This document shows positions 8,463-18,648 of a stretch of 64,000 nucleotides of DNA, piece after piece (position 1 is the first letter of the stretch; each line of letters starts with the position of its first letter). Both the position numbers and the translations under genes were made by a program. The notes beneath the pieces were generated by a model that was given only the letters and a program-made list of their open reading frames with translations, was not told where the DNA came from and made no database searches. Source of the DNA: an uncultured Acidobacteriota bacterium (GTDB lineage Bacteria; Acidobacteriota; CAIWXX01); NCBI GenBank assembly GCA_903916735.1, contig CAIWXX010000009.1, forward strand, positions 1-64,000. Direction: 5' to 3'.

Positions 8463-10868
8463 ATGAGTACGCACGAAAAAGGAGAGACATACGAAACACT
8501 CCCGATGATCCCGCTTCGGGATGTGGTGGCCTTTCCATACATGATGATGCCGTTCCTGATCGGAAGGGAGTCGTCGGTCAAGGCGCTGGATATGGCCATG
8601 GCCACGCGTCGCCGTGTGTTCCTGGCGACTCAGCACGATGCAGCCGTGGATGATCCCAAACCGAGTGACATCTACACGATCGGGACCATCGCTCAAATTA
8701 TGCAGAGCGTTCGGATGTCTGACAATAACATCAAGGTCATTGTGGAGGGGATTGAACGAGCGCGAGTCATCGAGTGCAAGGATGAAAGGCCTTTTTACAT
8801 GGTGCTCGTCAAGAGCATCCCCCGCGGTTCCGAGACAGGAGAGGAGATGGAGGAGCTCATCAAGCGCGTCATGACCCTGTTTGAGCAATATGTCAAACTC
8901 AGCCATAACCTCAACTATGAAGCCTTGCTGGCAGGTGTCAAAACCGATGACCCCAACCGCCTTTCCGATGTCATTGCTTCGCATCTGGCAATTCCGGTCG
9001 AAGAGAAACAGAATCTGCTCGAGACATTCAACGTTGCTGAACGGTTGAAGAAAATCGTCCAGATCCTGGAAACCGAAATCGAGAAGCTTCATGTCGATAA
9101 GAAGATTCAGAACCGCGTCAAGAAACAGATGGAGAGGGCTCAGAAGGAGTATTACCTCAACGAGAAAATGAAGGCCATCCAGCGGGAGCTCGGGCGCAAA
9201 GATGAGAAATTCAACGAGATCGAAGATCTGCGCAAGAAGATCCAAGCTGCAAAAATGCCGAAGGAGGCACTCGAGAAAGCGACCACTGAGCTGAAGCGTC
9301 TCGAAAGCATGCCGCCGATGTCGGCGGAATCGACCGTTTCGCGAAATTACCTGGACTGGCTCATCGGTGTTCCCTGGTTCAAGAAGTCCAAGGAAATTCG
9401 CGATATCAATTATGCCGAAAAGGTTTTAAACGAAGATCATTACGGCCTTGAAAAAATCAAAGAACGGGTCCTGGAATATCTGGCCGTACGACAACTCGTG
9501 AAAAAGCCGAAAGGGTCGATCCTGTGCTTTGTCGGGCCTCCCGGTGTCGGGAAAAGCTCGCTCTGCAAATCCATCGCCCGAGCCACCGGCCGCAAATTCG
9601 TCCGGCTCTCGCTGGGCGGGGTTCGCGATGAAGCGGAAATTCGCGGGCATCGCCGCACTTATATCGGTGCTTTCCCCGGGCAGATTATCCAAATGATGAA
9701 AAAGGCGGGTACAAAGAACCCGATTTTCCTACTCGACGAAGTCGACAAGATGAGCATGGACTTCCGTGGCGACCCATCGGCGGCGCTCATGGAAGTGCTC
9801 GATCCTGAGCAGAACAGCACCTTCGTCGATCATTATCTGGACAGTGAATTCGATCTCTCATCCGTCATGTTCATTGGGACGGCGAATGTCCTTCATACAA
9901 TTCCGCAGGCGCTTCAAGATCGTATGGAAGTCCTCCGCCTTCCCGGATATACCGAAGAAGAGAAAGCCCAAATCGCCGTGCGCTTCCTCGTGAAGAAGCA
10001 GTTCGAGCAGCAGGGAGTATCGTCGGATCATATCGAATTCGATGAGGCTGCGGTCCGTGAAATCATCCAGCTCTATACGCGTGAAGCCGGTGTTAGAAAC
10101 CTTGAACGCGAGATTTCAAAAATTTGTCGGAAAATCGCACGGAAGGTCGTGACCGATAAAGAATCCTTTACCAAGGTGGTTTTAGTTCCCGAAGCCATTC
10201 ACGATCTCCTCGGAATACCGCAATTTCGTCCGTCAAAAGCCGAGACGAAACAAGAGATCGGTGTCGCTACCGGATTGGCCTGGACCGAAGTCGGCGGCGA
10301 GTTGCTATCAACTGAGGTCATCCTCATGAGCGGGAAGGGAAAGCTGACTCTCACCGGAAAGCTCGGCCATGTCATGCAGGAATCCGCGCAGGCGGCATTT
10401 AGTTATGTGCGTGGGAAAGGCCCTGAACACGGCGTCGATCCCGGTTTCCATAAGAAGTTCGACATCCACATCCATGTGCCGGAAGGGGCCATTCCCAAGG
10501 ATGGCCCGTCGGCCGGCATCACAATGGCGACGGCACTCATCTCGGTCCTCTCCGATAACCCCGTCCGCAATGATGTCGCCATGACCGGCGAAATCACACT
10601 TCGAGGCAAGGTGTTGCCGATCGGTGGGGTCAAAGAGAAAGTCCTGGCTGCTCATCGAGCCGCTATTACGAATATCATCCTGCCTAAGGACAATGAGAAA
10701 GATCTCGCTGATATCCCGAAAAACGTGATTGAACATCTGTCGATTCACCTGGTCGAACGGATGGACGAGGTCCTGAAAATTGCTCTTGCCAATCCGATAA
10801 TTCCGGTTCAAAATATGACAGAGGAGATCTCAGATATTAAGTCGGTTGAAGGTACAGTAACTCACTAG
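8463..10868 (+). CDS. lon: ATP-dependent protease Lon
   Basis: Homohexameric AAA+ serine protease that degrades damaged and regulatory proteins. At 801 residues it has the domain order of LonA: N-terminal substrate domain ([15 protein letters not shown]), coiled-coil arm, AAA+ module with GPPGVGKSS near residue 358 and FLLDEVDK, and the peptidase domain with Ser683 (PKDGPSAG) and Lys about 43 residues later ([11 protein letters not shown]). GGAG precedes the ATG at seven bases. It has its own promoter after clpX but belongs to the same quality-control cluster. Confidence 0.97.
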   Translation: MSTHEKGETYETLPMIPLRDVVAFPYMMMPFLIGRESSVKALDMAMATRRRVFLATQHDAAVDDPKPSDIYTIGTIAQIMQSVRMSDNNIKVIVEGIERARVIECKDERPFYMVLVKSIPRGSETGEEMEELIKRVMTLFEQYVKLSHNLNYEALLAGVKTDDPNRLSDVIASHLAIPVEEKQNLLETFNVAERLKKIVQILETEIEKLHVDKKIQNRVKKQMERAQKEYYLNEKMKAIQRELGRKDEKFNEIEDLRKKIQAAKMPKEALEKATTELKRLESMPPMSAESTVSRNYLDWLIGVPWFKKSKEIRDINYAEKVLNEDHYGLEKIKERVLEYLAVRQLVKKPKGSILCFVGPPGVGKSSLCKSIARATGRKFVRLSLGGVRDEAEIRGHRRTYIGAFPGQIIQMMKKAGTKNPIFLLDEVDKMSMDFRGDPSAALMEVLDPEQNSTFVDHYLDSEFDLSSVMFIGTANVLHTIPQALQDRMEVLRLPGYTEEEKAQIAVRFLVKKQFEQQGVSSDHIEFDEAAVREIIQLYTREAGVRNLEREISKICRKIARKVVTDKESFTKVVLVPEAIHDLLGIPQFRPSKAETKQEIGVATGLAWTEVGGELLSTEVILMSGKGKLTLTGKLGHVMQESAQAAFSYVRGKGPEHGVDPGFHKKFDIHIHVPEGAIPKDGPSAGITMATALISVLSDNPVRNDVAMTGEITLRGKVLPIGGVKEKVLAAHRAAITNIILPKDNEKDLADIPKNVIEHLSIHLVERMDEVLKIALANPIIPVQNMTEEISDIKSVEGTVTH

Positions 10869-10914
10869 CGAAGAGTATGCCCATGGGCGGCCGCCCCACG
10901 TCCCAGGTCATTCC

Positions 10915-10935
10915 GGACAGGTCATCTACCTGTCC
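10915..10935 (+). other. hairpin between lon and engB
   Basis: GGACAGGT-catct-ACCTGTCC is a perfect 8-bp stem with a 5-nt loop. There is no T run after it, so it is a weak terminator candidate or an mRNA-processing or stability element. A 12-bp palindrome GGGCGGCCGCCC lies just upstream (10885-10896). Confidence 0.4.
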
Positions 10936-10955
10936 TGTTCGTATCACACCCCAAG

Positions 10956-11555
10956 ATGACAATGAATATTGGATTACCAGCTGTGTACGCAGGAACGCGA
11001 CTGCCATGCGATGGTCTGCCTGAAATCGTGCTTTTCGGTCGTTCCAACGCCGGCAAGTCGATGCTCATCAACCGGCTTGCGCACAATGCCGGGCTTGCTC
11101 GTGTTGCCAAAGCTCCAGGCAAAACCCGCTATCGCCATTTCTTCAGGTTTGGTGATCTCTTCTACCTCGTCGATCTCCCCGGCTACGGTTTTAGTTCGGT
11201 TTCGAAAACGGAAAAAGCATCATGGGGAAAGCTCGTCGACGACTCTATCAAGGATCGGCCCACTCTCGCCGGCGGGATCCTCGTCGTCGATGCCCGCCGA
11301 CCATCAACTGAATTGGATCACGATCTGGTCCAATGGTGGCAGGCAAAAGCCGCACGAACCTTGTTTATTGTTGCATCTAAAGCAGACAAACTGACTCATC
11401 AGGAAGTGACGACTCTCAGAGATGAATTGCCTCGTCTCTACGAAATCGCCGAAGATCGTTGGTACATCGTTTCCAAAGACAGCAGTTCTGCTGTTGATGC
11501 ACTTCGCCGAGCCGTGATCGATTCAGCCAAAACCTGGAAAGCCCTATCTTCGTAA
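10956..11555 (+). CDS. engB: ribosome biogenesis GTP-binding protein EngB/YsxC
   Basis: TRAFAC-class GTPase needed for large ribosomal subunit assembly. The 199-residue protein has G1 GRSNAGKS (28-35), G3 DLPGYGF, G4-like SKADK and G5-like VSKDS. The usual G1 form is GRSNVGKS and the usual G4 is TKxDK, so both are slightly divergent but functional-looking. Start MTMN has two in-frame ATGs and only a weak ribosome site. It follows lon by 87 bases and precedes rho by 20, in the same direction. Confidence 0.93.
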   Translation: MTMNIGLPAVYAGTRLPCDGLPEIVLFGRSNAGKSMLINRLAHNAGLARVAKAPGKTRYRHFFRFGDLFYLVDLPGYGFSSVSKTEKASWGKLVDDSIKDRPTLAGGILVVDARRPSTELDHDLVQWWQAKAARTLFIVASKADKLTHQEVTTLRDELPRLYEIAEDRWYIVSKDSSSAVDALRRAVIDSAKTWKALSS

Positions 11556-11575
11556 CAATCATATGAGGTGCCATT

Positions 11576-12832
11576 ATGGATATTAGCGAACTCAAGGAGA
11601 AAAACATCGGAGCGCTGCTCAGGATCGCCAAGGAGTTGGAAGTCCCTGGAGCAGCCGGTATGCGGAAACAGGAGCTCATTTTCAGAATCTTACAGGCACA
11701 GGCTGAAAAGGAAGGCATGATTTTTTCGGAGGGGGTTCTGGAGTGCTTGCCGGAGGGTTTTGGATTTCTCCGCGCGCCGGATTACAACTATCTTCCAGGG
11801 CCGGATGATATTTATGTGTCGCCAAGTCAGATCCGCAAATTCGATCTACGCACCGGCGACACCGTTTCAGGACAGATACGGCCACCGAAGGAAGGCGAAC
11901 GCTATTTTGCTCTGATCAAGGTTGAGGCCGTCAATTTCGAACCACCTGAGCAGTCTCGGGAAAAGATATTCTTCGACAACCTGACCCCTTTGTATCCGCA
12001 GGAGAGGATTGTCCTGGAAACGACAAAGGATAATCTATCGGCGCGTGTGATGGATTTATTGACGCCTGTCGGCAAGGGGCAGCGGGGACTCATTGTCTCA
12101 CCGCCGCGGACCGGCAAGACCATGCTTCTGCAGACCATTGCGAACTCGATCACAGCCAACCACCCTGAAATCATTCTGATTGTTCTGCTCATCGACGAGC
12201 GTCCTGAAGAAGTAACCGACATGCAGAGGTCCGTGAAGGGAGAAGTGATTTCGTCGACGTTTGACGAGCCTGCAACTCGTCACGTTCAGGTCGCCGAAAT
12301 GGTTATTGAGAAGGCGAAACGACTGGTTGAACACAAGAAAGATGTTGTGATTCTGCTTGATTCAATCACCCGCCTCGCGCGCGCTTATAATACGATCGTT
12401 CCACCGAGCGGCAAGGTGCTGTCGGGCGGTGTCGACAGCAATGCTCTGCAACGGCCAAAGAGGTTTTTCGGAGCGGCGCGTAATATTGAAGAAGGCGGAA
12501 GTCTCACCATTATTGCAACGGCTCTGATCGATACCGGCAGCCGAATGGATGATGTCATTTTCGAAGAGTTCAAAGGGACCGGCAATATGGAATTGCACCT
12601 TGAACGCGCGTTGGCTGATAAGCGCGTCTTCCCTGCAATCAATATTCTTCGCAGTGGCACCCGCAAAGAGGAATTGCTATTGGCGAAGGATGAACTGTAT
12701 CGAATCTGGGTTCTTCGAAAGGTGCTTCATCCGCTGTCTGAAGTCGAAAGCATGGAACTCCTCATTGACAAGCTCGGCAAGACTAAGAGCAACGGCGATT
12801 TTCTATCCGCGATGAGCAACGGCGGACGGTAG
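11576..12832 (+). CDS. rho: transcription termination factor Rho
   Basis: Hexameric RNA helicase that ends transcription at C-rich unstructured RNA. The 418 residues include the Rho_N helical domain (1-45), the cold-shock RNA-binding domain (about 52-120, [20 protein letters not shown]), and the RecA-like ATPase with SPPRTGKT near 174-181 and [22 protein letters not shown] is the ribosome site. Many transcription units in this window end without a clear hairpin plus T run, which would fit use of Rho. Confidence 0.97.
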   Translation: MDISELKEKNIGALLRIAKELEVPGAAGMRKQELIFRILQAQAEKEGMIFSEGVLECLPEGFGFLRAPDYNYLPGPDDIYVSPSQIRKFDLRTGDTVSGQIRPPKEGERYFALIKVEAVNFEPPEQSREKIFFDNLTPLYPQERIVLETTKDNLSARVMDLLTPVGKGQRGLIVSPPRTGKTMLLQTIANSITANHPEIILIVLLIDERPEEVTDMQRSVKGEVISSTFDEPATRHVQVAEMVIEKAKRLVEHKKDVVILLDSITRLARAYNTIVPPSGKVLSGGVDSNALQRPKRFFGAARNIEEGGSLTIIATALIDTGSRMDDVIFEEFKGTGNMELHLERALADKRVFPAINILRSGTRKEELLLAKDELYRIWVLRKVLHPLSEVESMELLIDKLGKTKSNGDFLSAMSNGGR

Positions 12833-12984
12833 ACTGAATCCGGATTCATTTTGTCGCAATCTGAAGATCGGCTTCTTTTTCAGTTTTAAGCGTCGGCCAT
12901 CCGCATCATTGTTGAGGCATTGGAATTCCGGCCTTATTGATTCACCGAAGAAAAATATCCAAGCTCCTGGAATTTCAAGGGCAT

Positions 12985-14202
12985 TCAGTTGATGGCGATG
13001 ACGAGTTCTTCGACGATACGCGCGATCGCCAGGCTCGATGTCAGTCCGGGCGAATCAATGCCGATGAGCTGGATGAAGCGGGGATGCTTGGGATCAGGTT
13101 CAATAATGTAATCGACATGCCCCTTTAGCTTGGCTTGGATCCCGGCTTGATGGTATTCCAGATCTTCCAGTCTCAAACCCGGGAAGAAGGAATGGACTTC
13201 GCGGTGGAAGTGCTCAAGCGGATATGAGCCGCTTGAGAGGTCTTCTTTGGAGATCCCCCCCTTGGTCGCCGGTCCAACCGTAACGGTTTTACCAATTTCA
13301 TAATTGCCATCAATAAGGTCAAATGTCGGTGTCAAGTGAACACCGACTGTCTTGAGGACCTTCTTTTCTTTGTAAAGCCGTTGAAATTCAATAAAAGAAA
13401 GATCGGCCTTGAGGCCGTCAGGCCAGATAATTTGGGGTACGGGATAAACGTTGAGCCCCGCGTGATCGATCTCTGGTCGCCTCGTTTTGTAGAATTTTGC
13501 GGCCTCTCCGCGAATGGGAAGAACCTCATATGGTGAATCCGGATTGATCATTCGTGCAATCTCATCCGAATATACGCCGGCGCAGTTGATGACGATCTCG
13601 CTTTCGAATGGCTCAGTATTGCCTGATGCCTGCGCCACGATATCAAAATAGCCATGTTCAGCTTCCAGGTGAACAACATTTCGCCCAGGCAGAAAGAGTG
13701 CTCCCTGTTGAGTTGCCAGTGAGTAGAGCTTATGCAGAAATTGAGTGGCTTCCACAATTCCGGATGTGGGGAAATAGCCGGCACGGACGCACACGACATT
13801 GGGTTCCATGGCCTTGGCTTCATCCCCGCTAATGAACCGCAGGCCAGGAACGCCATTCTCTCGGGCGATTCTCATGGTGTCATCCAAATAGTCCAGATCC
13901 TTTTCATTGGTTGCCACAATGAGCTTGCCGGTCTTTCGGCAGGGGACGCCATGTTCCTCGCAGAATTCGTAAAGCAGCCTGTTGCCATGGACACAGACTC
14001 GCGCCTTAAGAGGACTTTGCTCCTGTGGATAATAGATCCCTGCGTGGACGACTCCTGAGTTCCTGGACGACTGGTTTTCACCTGGAATGCGAGGGTTTTT
14101 CTCGACAATGACAATGTCTTCAAACTTCTTCGATAGTCGCCATGCGATCGCACATCCGACGACACCGGCGCCGATGATTGTGATTTTTACTCGATCCGGC
14201 AT
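12985..14202 (-). CDS. lhgO: L-2-hydroxyglutarate oxidase/dehydrogenase (DAO family)
   Basis: FAD enzyme oxidising L-2-hydroxyglutarate to 2-oxoglutarate. The 405-residue protein starts VKITIIGAGVVGCAIA (dinucleotide fold) and has SRNSGVVHAGIYYP and KTGKLIVA, characteristic of the LhgO/YgaF branch of the FAD-dependent DAO family. The C-terminus ends IDSPGLTSSLAIAR. It converges on rho and stands alone. In an amino-acid fermenter it could handle a glutamate-derived hydroxyacid, or act as metabolite repair; the context does not decide. A less specific FAD oxidoreductase is the alternative. Confidence 0.85.
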   Translation of the reverse strand: MPDRVKITIIGAGVVGCAIAWRLSKKFEDIVIVEKNPRIPGENQSSRNSGVVHAGIYYPQEQSPLKARVCVHGNRLLYEFCEEHGVPCRKTGKLIVATNEKDLDYLDDTMRIARENGVPGLRFISGDEAKAMEPNVVCVRAGYFPTSGIVEATQFLHKLYSLATQQGALFLPGRNVVHLEAEHGYFDIVAQASGNTEPFESEIVINCAGVYSDEIARMINPDSPYEVLPIRGEAAKFYKTRRPEIDHAGLNVYPVPQIIWPDGLKADLSFIEFQRLYKEKKVLKTVGVHLTPTFDLIDGNYEIGKTVTVGPATKGGISKEDLSSGSYPLEHFHREVHSFFPGLRLEDLEYHQAGIQAKLKGHVDYIIEPDPKHPRFIQLIGIDSPGLTSSLAIARIVEELVIAIN

Positions 14203-14502
14203 TTTTTAGACTTTCCTTTTTGCAGGCACAGAATTGCTCACCGAATAATGAGGCATGGGATGAGGGCCTGGAGTTGAAATGATCTCCGTCAGAGATGAAC
14301 CAGCTGTCATGTTATCTGATTTTCATGTGTGACACGCTTTGAGGCGAGGCGCCGAAGCGATTTCAAAAGTATGAGGGGCCGTGATCGCCGGGGAAATCAT
14401 GTCGAATACTTTTCTTGTCTATGTGACCCATCTACCTTCGCCCTTCTCTTGCTGCGTATGGCTGTTCTACCAATTTGCAGAAAACTGCCGCGAATTCCCC
14501 TT
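14203..14502. other. non-coding gap, nothing recognised
   Basis: About 300 bases between two minus-strand genes, lacking good ribosome sites, clear terminators or RNA folds that I can identify. Confidence 0.5.
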
Positions 14503-16065
14503 TTACCTGCAGACGCGGACTTTCACTGAATCCTTGCGAATCACCTTCTCTGCCTGTGAATACTCAACGTAGAGTGTCACCATGCCACAGGAGGAGTTTG
14601 CGCCACCTTTAAGATTGATCACTTTGAAGTTGGTACCTTTGCCTTTGGGTGATAGTGCAGTCAGAGTGAAAGCTCCGCCGGAAACAATGATCACTCGTGA
14701 ATCATTGGAGTAGACTCTCACGGATAATGCAGGCGAAGTTCCTCCGACTCCGAGATTGCTGATCTTCAAGCGGAGAGTTCCATTTTCGTTTGTATTAAGA
14801 ATTCCATCACCTGATGCATCGGTAAGGGTGCTTGATTCAACCGTTACATAGCTGCCGGCCATGCCCGCAAAAGTCAGATTCATGGACAGCGTCAACTGAG
14901 CCAATGGTTCAATTCGGGATTGTGTCGGCCAAAAACCTCCTTCAATATAGCTTCCCACTTCTGCCGTCATGCAGTAGGCATGGCCGACACCATAGAACCA
15001 GTCATCGGATACTCCGTTGGTCGGATAATTGACGGTCGTGAATGAATTGCCGGGGACAAATCCATTTTGTGCAACGAGTTTTGCGGAGAGCCTATTCATG
15101 AGGATCTTTTCAGGAATTTCATCAATATATCCCCACGGGTAGACAAGCCAGTTGCCGTATGAGTGAAATTCAAAAGCTGTTTTGAAGTGCATCTTTTCAC
15201 TGAACACCTTGATGGCGGCGGTTTCCGGTTCTGAAAATGGTTCCGTGCCACGATAGGTTTCATCCCATTCATCTGGTGAAGAACCGATATTGTCATAACC
15301 CCATTGATAATCGTAATTGCGGTTGAGATCGACTCCTGTTGAAAGATCGGCATTCAATCGTCTGTTCTTTCTCCACATGCCGCCACCCAGCGGGTCTGTT
15401 GTCTGGTTGTAGACATAGCCATCAGGGTTTGAAATCGGTACGAACCACAGCTCGCGATTGTTAACAAGCCATGTCACTTCCGGGTCATTTCCATAGTGAT
15501 CCATGATGTATTTGATGAAATACAAGACACACATCATGCCTTGCGGTTCCCGTGCATGGGTGAGGCCCGTGAAAAGAGATCGAGGCTCATTTTCGGTTTT
15601 TTTGACATTATCAGAGATCTTATAAGCCCAGAGGGGCCGGCCTTCAATGGATGTGCCGATGCTCATCTTCGCGCTCATGATGGCCGGATTAATTTTCCTG
15701 TATTGCTCGAGCCTCTGCAGGGCTTCATCGAGTGTGAAAAATCCTCCCATGCTTCCGTTTGCGAAACCGCTAGACGCCGGCACCGCTTCGGATGCTATTT
15801 TCCGATATGTGGCGATAACATCAGCATCCGCAACTCTCGCATCGATCCCCATCGCCTGCCATTTTCGAACTTGACCCGCCTCAGCGTAAAAATACAGGCG
15901 GCCACCTTGAATATCGTTACCTTCTAAATCGGCGCCTGCGCATAAAATCCGATTAATTTCGGAATGGGAAGCCGGCACCGTCACCCGCTGCCAGATTTCA
16001 GCTCCAGATGCGATTGCGAGTCCGAATGTAATGATGACCAATGCCAAAAGGCAACTTTGCTTCAT
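14503..16065 (-). CDS. secreted M14 zinc carboxypeptidase
   Basis: Exported metallopeptidase, probably removing C-terminal residues from peptides. I chose ATG 16063-16065 (520 residues), preceded by GGAGG. Residues 1-22 (MKQSCLLALVIITFGLAIAS) form a signal peptide. Family residues are visible: THAREP (zinc His/Glu), NPDGYVYN, WRKNRR, DLNRNYDYQWG, FEFHSYGN (third zinc His) and a C-terminal TAEVGSY with the catalytic Glu. After the catalytic domain (about 90-400) there is a beta-rich C-terminal domain (TDASGDGILNTNENGTLRLK) typical of extracellular enzymes. Single-gene unit with promoter at 16106-16134. Confidence 0.9.
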   Translation of the reverse strand: MKQSCLLALVIITFGLAIASGAEIWQRVTVPASHSEINRILCAGADLEGNDIQGGRLYFYAEAGQVRKWQAMGIDARVADADVIATYRKIASEAVPASSGFANGSMGGFFTLDEALQRLEQYRKINPAIMSAKMSIGTSIEGRPLWAYKISDNVKKTENEPRSLFTGLTHAREPQGMMCVLYFIKYIMDHYGNDPEVTWLVNNRELWFVPISNPDGYVYNQTTDPLGGGMWRKNRRLNADLSTGVDLNRNYDYQWGYDNIGSSPDEWDETYRGTEPFSEPETAAIKVFSEKMHFKTAFEFHSYGNWLVYPWGYIDEIPEKILMNRLSAKLVAQNGFVPGNSFTTVNYPTNGVSDDWFYGVGHAYCMTAEVGSYIEGGFWPTQSRIEPLAQLTLSMNLTFAGMAGSYVTVESSTLTDASGDGILNTNENGTLRLKISNLGVGGTSPALSVRVYSNDSRVIIVSGGAFTLTALSPKGKGTNFKVINLKGGANSSCGMVTLYVEYSQAEKVIRKDSVKVRVCR

Positions 16066-16105
16066 GACTCCTCCAACTCTGATGATCCATTTCATGATAT
16101 GGACA

Positions 16106-16134
16106 ACCCTATCATTCGTCTACGGGGCTTTCAA
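16106..16134 (-). promoter_or_regulatory. possible promoter of the M14 peptidase gene
   Basis: Minus-strand TTGAAA (16129-16134), 17-bp spacer, TAGGGT (16106-16111). The -35 matches other promoters in the window; the -10 is poor. Confidence 0.4.
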
Positions 16135-16229
16135 GCATTCTCAAACTCAACTTCACGGCTATCCATCATTCTCAGATGTATTTTCTATGAATTGGGAACA
16201 TCTGAAAATAGTAACTGAAAGCCATTTAC

Positions 16230-16619
16230 TCACGGCGTTGATTTATCCTCAATAGTGACTTCGACTGGCTCGACGCCACGCCCGCCCTGAACGGGGGTCG
16301 CCGTACCACATTGAGGACATTCAGCGACGGGAAGCGCATGATGCCCGGCGTCGGCGTCTGTTCGTACGGGGCCTATATACTTGCAGGAGGAGCATTCCAA
16401 TGTCGCCGGCAGAATCTCCAGTTTCAGCCGGCAGCTTTCCAGCAGGGTTCCTTTGGCCAGCATCTCAAATGCCTGCTGGAAGGATTCCGTTGAATGGATC
16501 TCCAGCGCCCCGATTTTGAGTGACATTTCTTTGACTTCTCCGGGCGTTTGGATGCCTCGTTGTCTTAAATCCCGCACAACTCCTTCAAGGATACCTTCCA
16601 TCAACGAATATTCATGCAT
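16230..16619 (-). CDS. hypA: hydrogenase nickel-insertion protein HypA
   Basis: Metallochaperone delivering Ni to the [NiFe] hydrogenase large subunit. 129 residues. N-terminal MHEYSL holds the Ni-binding His2; zinc ligands are Cys76/Cys79 (CSSC) and Cys101/Cys104 (CPQC). It overlaps the upstream maturation protease by 8 bases and ends the hdr-mvh operon, so it probably serves that hydrogenase. Other hyp genes (hypB-F) are not in the window. Confidence 0.92.
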   Translation of the reverse strand: MHEYSLMEGILEGVVRDLRQRGIQTPGEVKEMSLKIGALEIHSTESFQQAFEMLAKGTLLESCRLKLEILPATLECSSCKYIGPVRTDADAGHHALPVAECPQCGTATPVQGGRGVEPVEVTIEDKSTP

Positions 16620-17127
16620 GATGAGCCTCAGTCTGTGGAGTGTGGCAGGCGGACGCGCCAGTCACCCATCCTGTTAATATCCGGCAAGTACTTTCGACGA
16701 ATGCCGGCAGATTTTTTTCAACGTCTTCCGTCAGGCCTTCTTGGATGACATACGGGTCTTTGACTTCCATCGCCAAAATTCGAAGATCATGTGGCATCGG
16801 TATCTCCAGTCGCTCCGCGAGCGCCAGTACTTCAGGCAGGCCGGCGTAGTGAGGTGATGGCGCGATGACCTTTTGGAAATCTTCAGGAGAGAAGGCGAGG
16901 ATTGTGCCGGCAGGTACTGTCCCGGTTTTGATCGCATCGAGCAGCAGGGCGTTCTCGTAGCCCTCGATAAGCTCTAAAAGAGCCAGTCCTGCTTCCGATG
17001 ACATGATGACGTCCACATCGTCAAATTGATTTTCGATAATGCGAGCGACCGCAAAGCTCACGCCATCATCGCCGAGGATATCGTTCCCCAGGGCCAAGCA
17101 GAGTGTCTTTTTTGCCCGATGACTCAC
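16612..17127 (-). CDS. [NiFe] hydrogenase maturation endopeptidase
   Basis: Clips the C-terminal extension of the large subunit after Ni insertion. 171 residues; GNDILGDDGV (14-23), Asp64 in LLLDAIKTG and His93 in PSPHYAGLP correspond to the metal-binding residues of the HyaD/HycI/HoxM family. The start is GTG at 17125-17127, overlapping the mvhA stop (GTGA). The mvhA product carries exactly the substrate it needs: DPCHACATH plus a 25-residue tail. Confidence 0.9.
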   Translation of the reverse strand: MSHRAKKTLCLALGNDILGDDGVSFAVARIIENQFDDVDVIMSSEAGLALLELIEGYENALLLDAIKTGTVPAGTILAFSPEDFQKVIAPSPHYAGLPEVLALAERLEIPMPHDLRILAMEVKDPYVIQEGLTEDVEKNLPAFVESTCRILTGWVTGASACHTPQTEAHHA

Positions 17128-18647
17128 CGGCAGATCTCATGAACCACTTCGCCGTTCATATTCCGTATTCTGACGATCATCGGCATCTGGCCCGGCAGCG
17201 AATGCGTGGCACATGCATGGCAGGGATCATAGGCCCGAAAGGCCATTTCGATCATGTTAAGCAGACCCTCTGATACGTTGCCGCCGTGAATGAGTCCCTT
17301 GGCGGCTTTTTCGACGCTCATAGCCATGCGCGCCGAGTTGTTCTGGGTCGCCACGATCAGGTTGGCCTTGGTGATCATACCGCGTTCATCGGCTTCGTAA
17401 TGGTGGTAGAGCGTCCCGCGTGGTGCCTCGACTACCCCAACTCCTTTTGTCGGCTTCTTCGTCGGGATGGTCCTGATATCGGTGCTTGTGATTTCGGGAT
17501 CGGCCAGCAGCTCGTTGATGCGTTCAGCCGCATATACCATTTCGACGACGCGTGCATAGTGATTGGCGAGTGTATGATGAACTGGCTTCCCACCGAACGT
17601 CTTGAAATACTCGTCGTAGAGTTTCTGCGCTTCCGGGGTTGTCATGCCGTCGGACGCATTCAGGCGGGCCAGCGGTGCTACCGAAAAGACGCCGCTCTCA
17701 ACTCCACCGGTAAATCCCTTCCACCCGATTTTCTTGAGGTAAGGGAACTTGACGTATGTCCAGGGTTCAACGTGCTCGGCTATATAGTCCAAGTAGTCAG
17801 CCGGCATGAATTTAGCGATTTCTTTTCCGTTTGGATCAACAACTCGGATCTTGCCATCGTAGAAGTTGATCCTATTGTTGGCGTCGACGAGTCCCATGTA
17901 GTGGGTCTGGTGAGTGTAGTTATCGGATGTGATGAGCTTCACATATGACTCATTCTTCAAAACGATGTCTTTGAAGACGCTCATAGTGAAAAGCGCAAAT
18001 TCAAGCCCATCTTTGGCGACTTCTTTGAACTTCGGCAGATCAGCCGGTGCGATGCCTTTCGCGACGCCTCCGGGCAGGCCGAGCACGGGATGAATAACTT
18101 TGCCGCCCAGGTAGGCGATCAGTTCGCGTAATCGACGGCGTGTCGATATGACCCTCTTGCCGACCTCGACGCCTACTTTCTGGATGACACCCACGACATT
18201 GCGCGAGGCGGCCGGCGCATCCGGACCGACGATAAAATCGGGGCCGCCAAGAATGTACACATGCAATGCATGGTCTTCAAGCATGAAAATGTTATAGACA
18301 AGTTCACGCAGTTTCTTCGCGGCACTCGTAGGCTCGACGCCGTACATCGCATCAAGCGCCTTCGTGCCGGCCATATGATGAGCCGTCGGGCAGACGCCGC
18401 AGATTCGGCTTGTGATCTGCGGCATGTCTTCGGCAGGCCGCCCCACGCTGAAGATTTCAAACCCGCGTAATTCGGGCACCTGAAAATACGCTCGTTCCAC
18501 ATCGCCCTTCTGATCCAGAAAAATGTCGATCTTCCCGTGGCCCTCCAGGCGTGTTATCGGATCGATAGTGATGCGGCGCTGCTTCATATAGGTTTCGTTG
18601 GCACGTGCCTGCGCCTGGTCGAATACTTGCTTGACTTGTTCTTCCAT
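17124..18647 (-). CDS. mvhA: F420-non-reducing-type [NiFe] hydrogenase large subunit (MvhA)
   Basis: Catalytic H2-oxidising or H2-evolving subunit. 507 residues. The four Ni-Fe Cys ligands are in RICGVC (81-86) and DPCHAC (474-479); His482 marks the cleavage site, followed by a 25-residue removable tail. DPITRLEGHGK (29-39) is the conserved N-terminal signature. No twin-arginine signal, so it is cytoplasmic, as expected for a complex with HdrABC. It lies between mvhG (1 base apart) and the protease (overlap). Group 3 (Mvh-like) assignment rests on the adjacent mvhD and hdrABC. Confidence 0.93.
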   Translation of the reverse strand: MEEQVKQVFDQAQARANETYMKQRRITIDPITRLEGHGKIDIFLDQKGDVERAYFQVPELRGFEIFSVGRPAEDMPQITSRICGVCPTAHHMAGTKALDAMYGVEPTSAAKKLRELVYNIFMLEDHALHVYILGGPDFIVGPDAPAASRNVVGVIQKVGVEVGKRVISTRRRLRELIAYLGGKVIHPVLGLPGGVAKGIAPADLPKFKEVAKDGLEFALFTMSVFKDIVLKNESYVKLITSDNYTHQTHYMGLVDANNRINFYDGKIRVVDPNGKEIAKFMPADYLDYIAEHVEPWTYVKFPYLKKIGWKGFTGGVESGVFSVAPLARLNASDGMTTPEAQKLYDEYFKTFGGKPVHHTLANHYARVVEMVYAAERINELLADPEITSTDIRTIPTKKPTKGVGVVEAPRGTLYHHYEADERGMITKANLIVATQNNSARMAMSVEKAAKGLIHGGNVSEGLLNMIEMAFRAYDPCHACATHSLPGQMPMIVRIRNMNGEVVHEICR

Positions 18648-18648
18648 T

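Noticed and set aside
8322-9245. 307-codon open frame antisense to lon
   Set aside because: Composition (runs of Leu/Phe/Asp) is the usual shadow of a Glu/Lys-rich gene; no ribosome site and no family.
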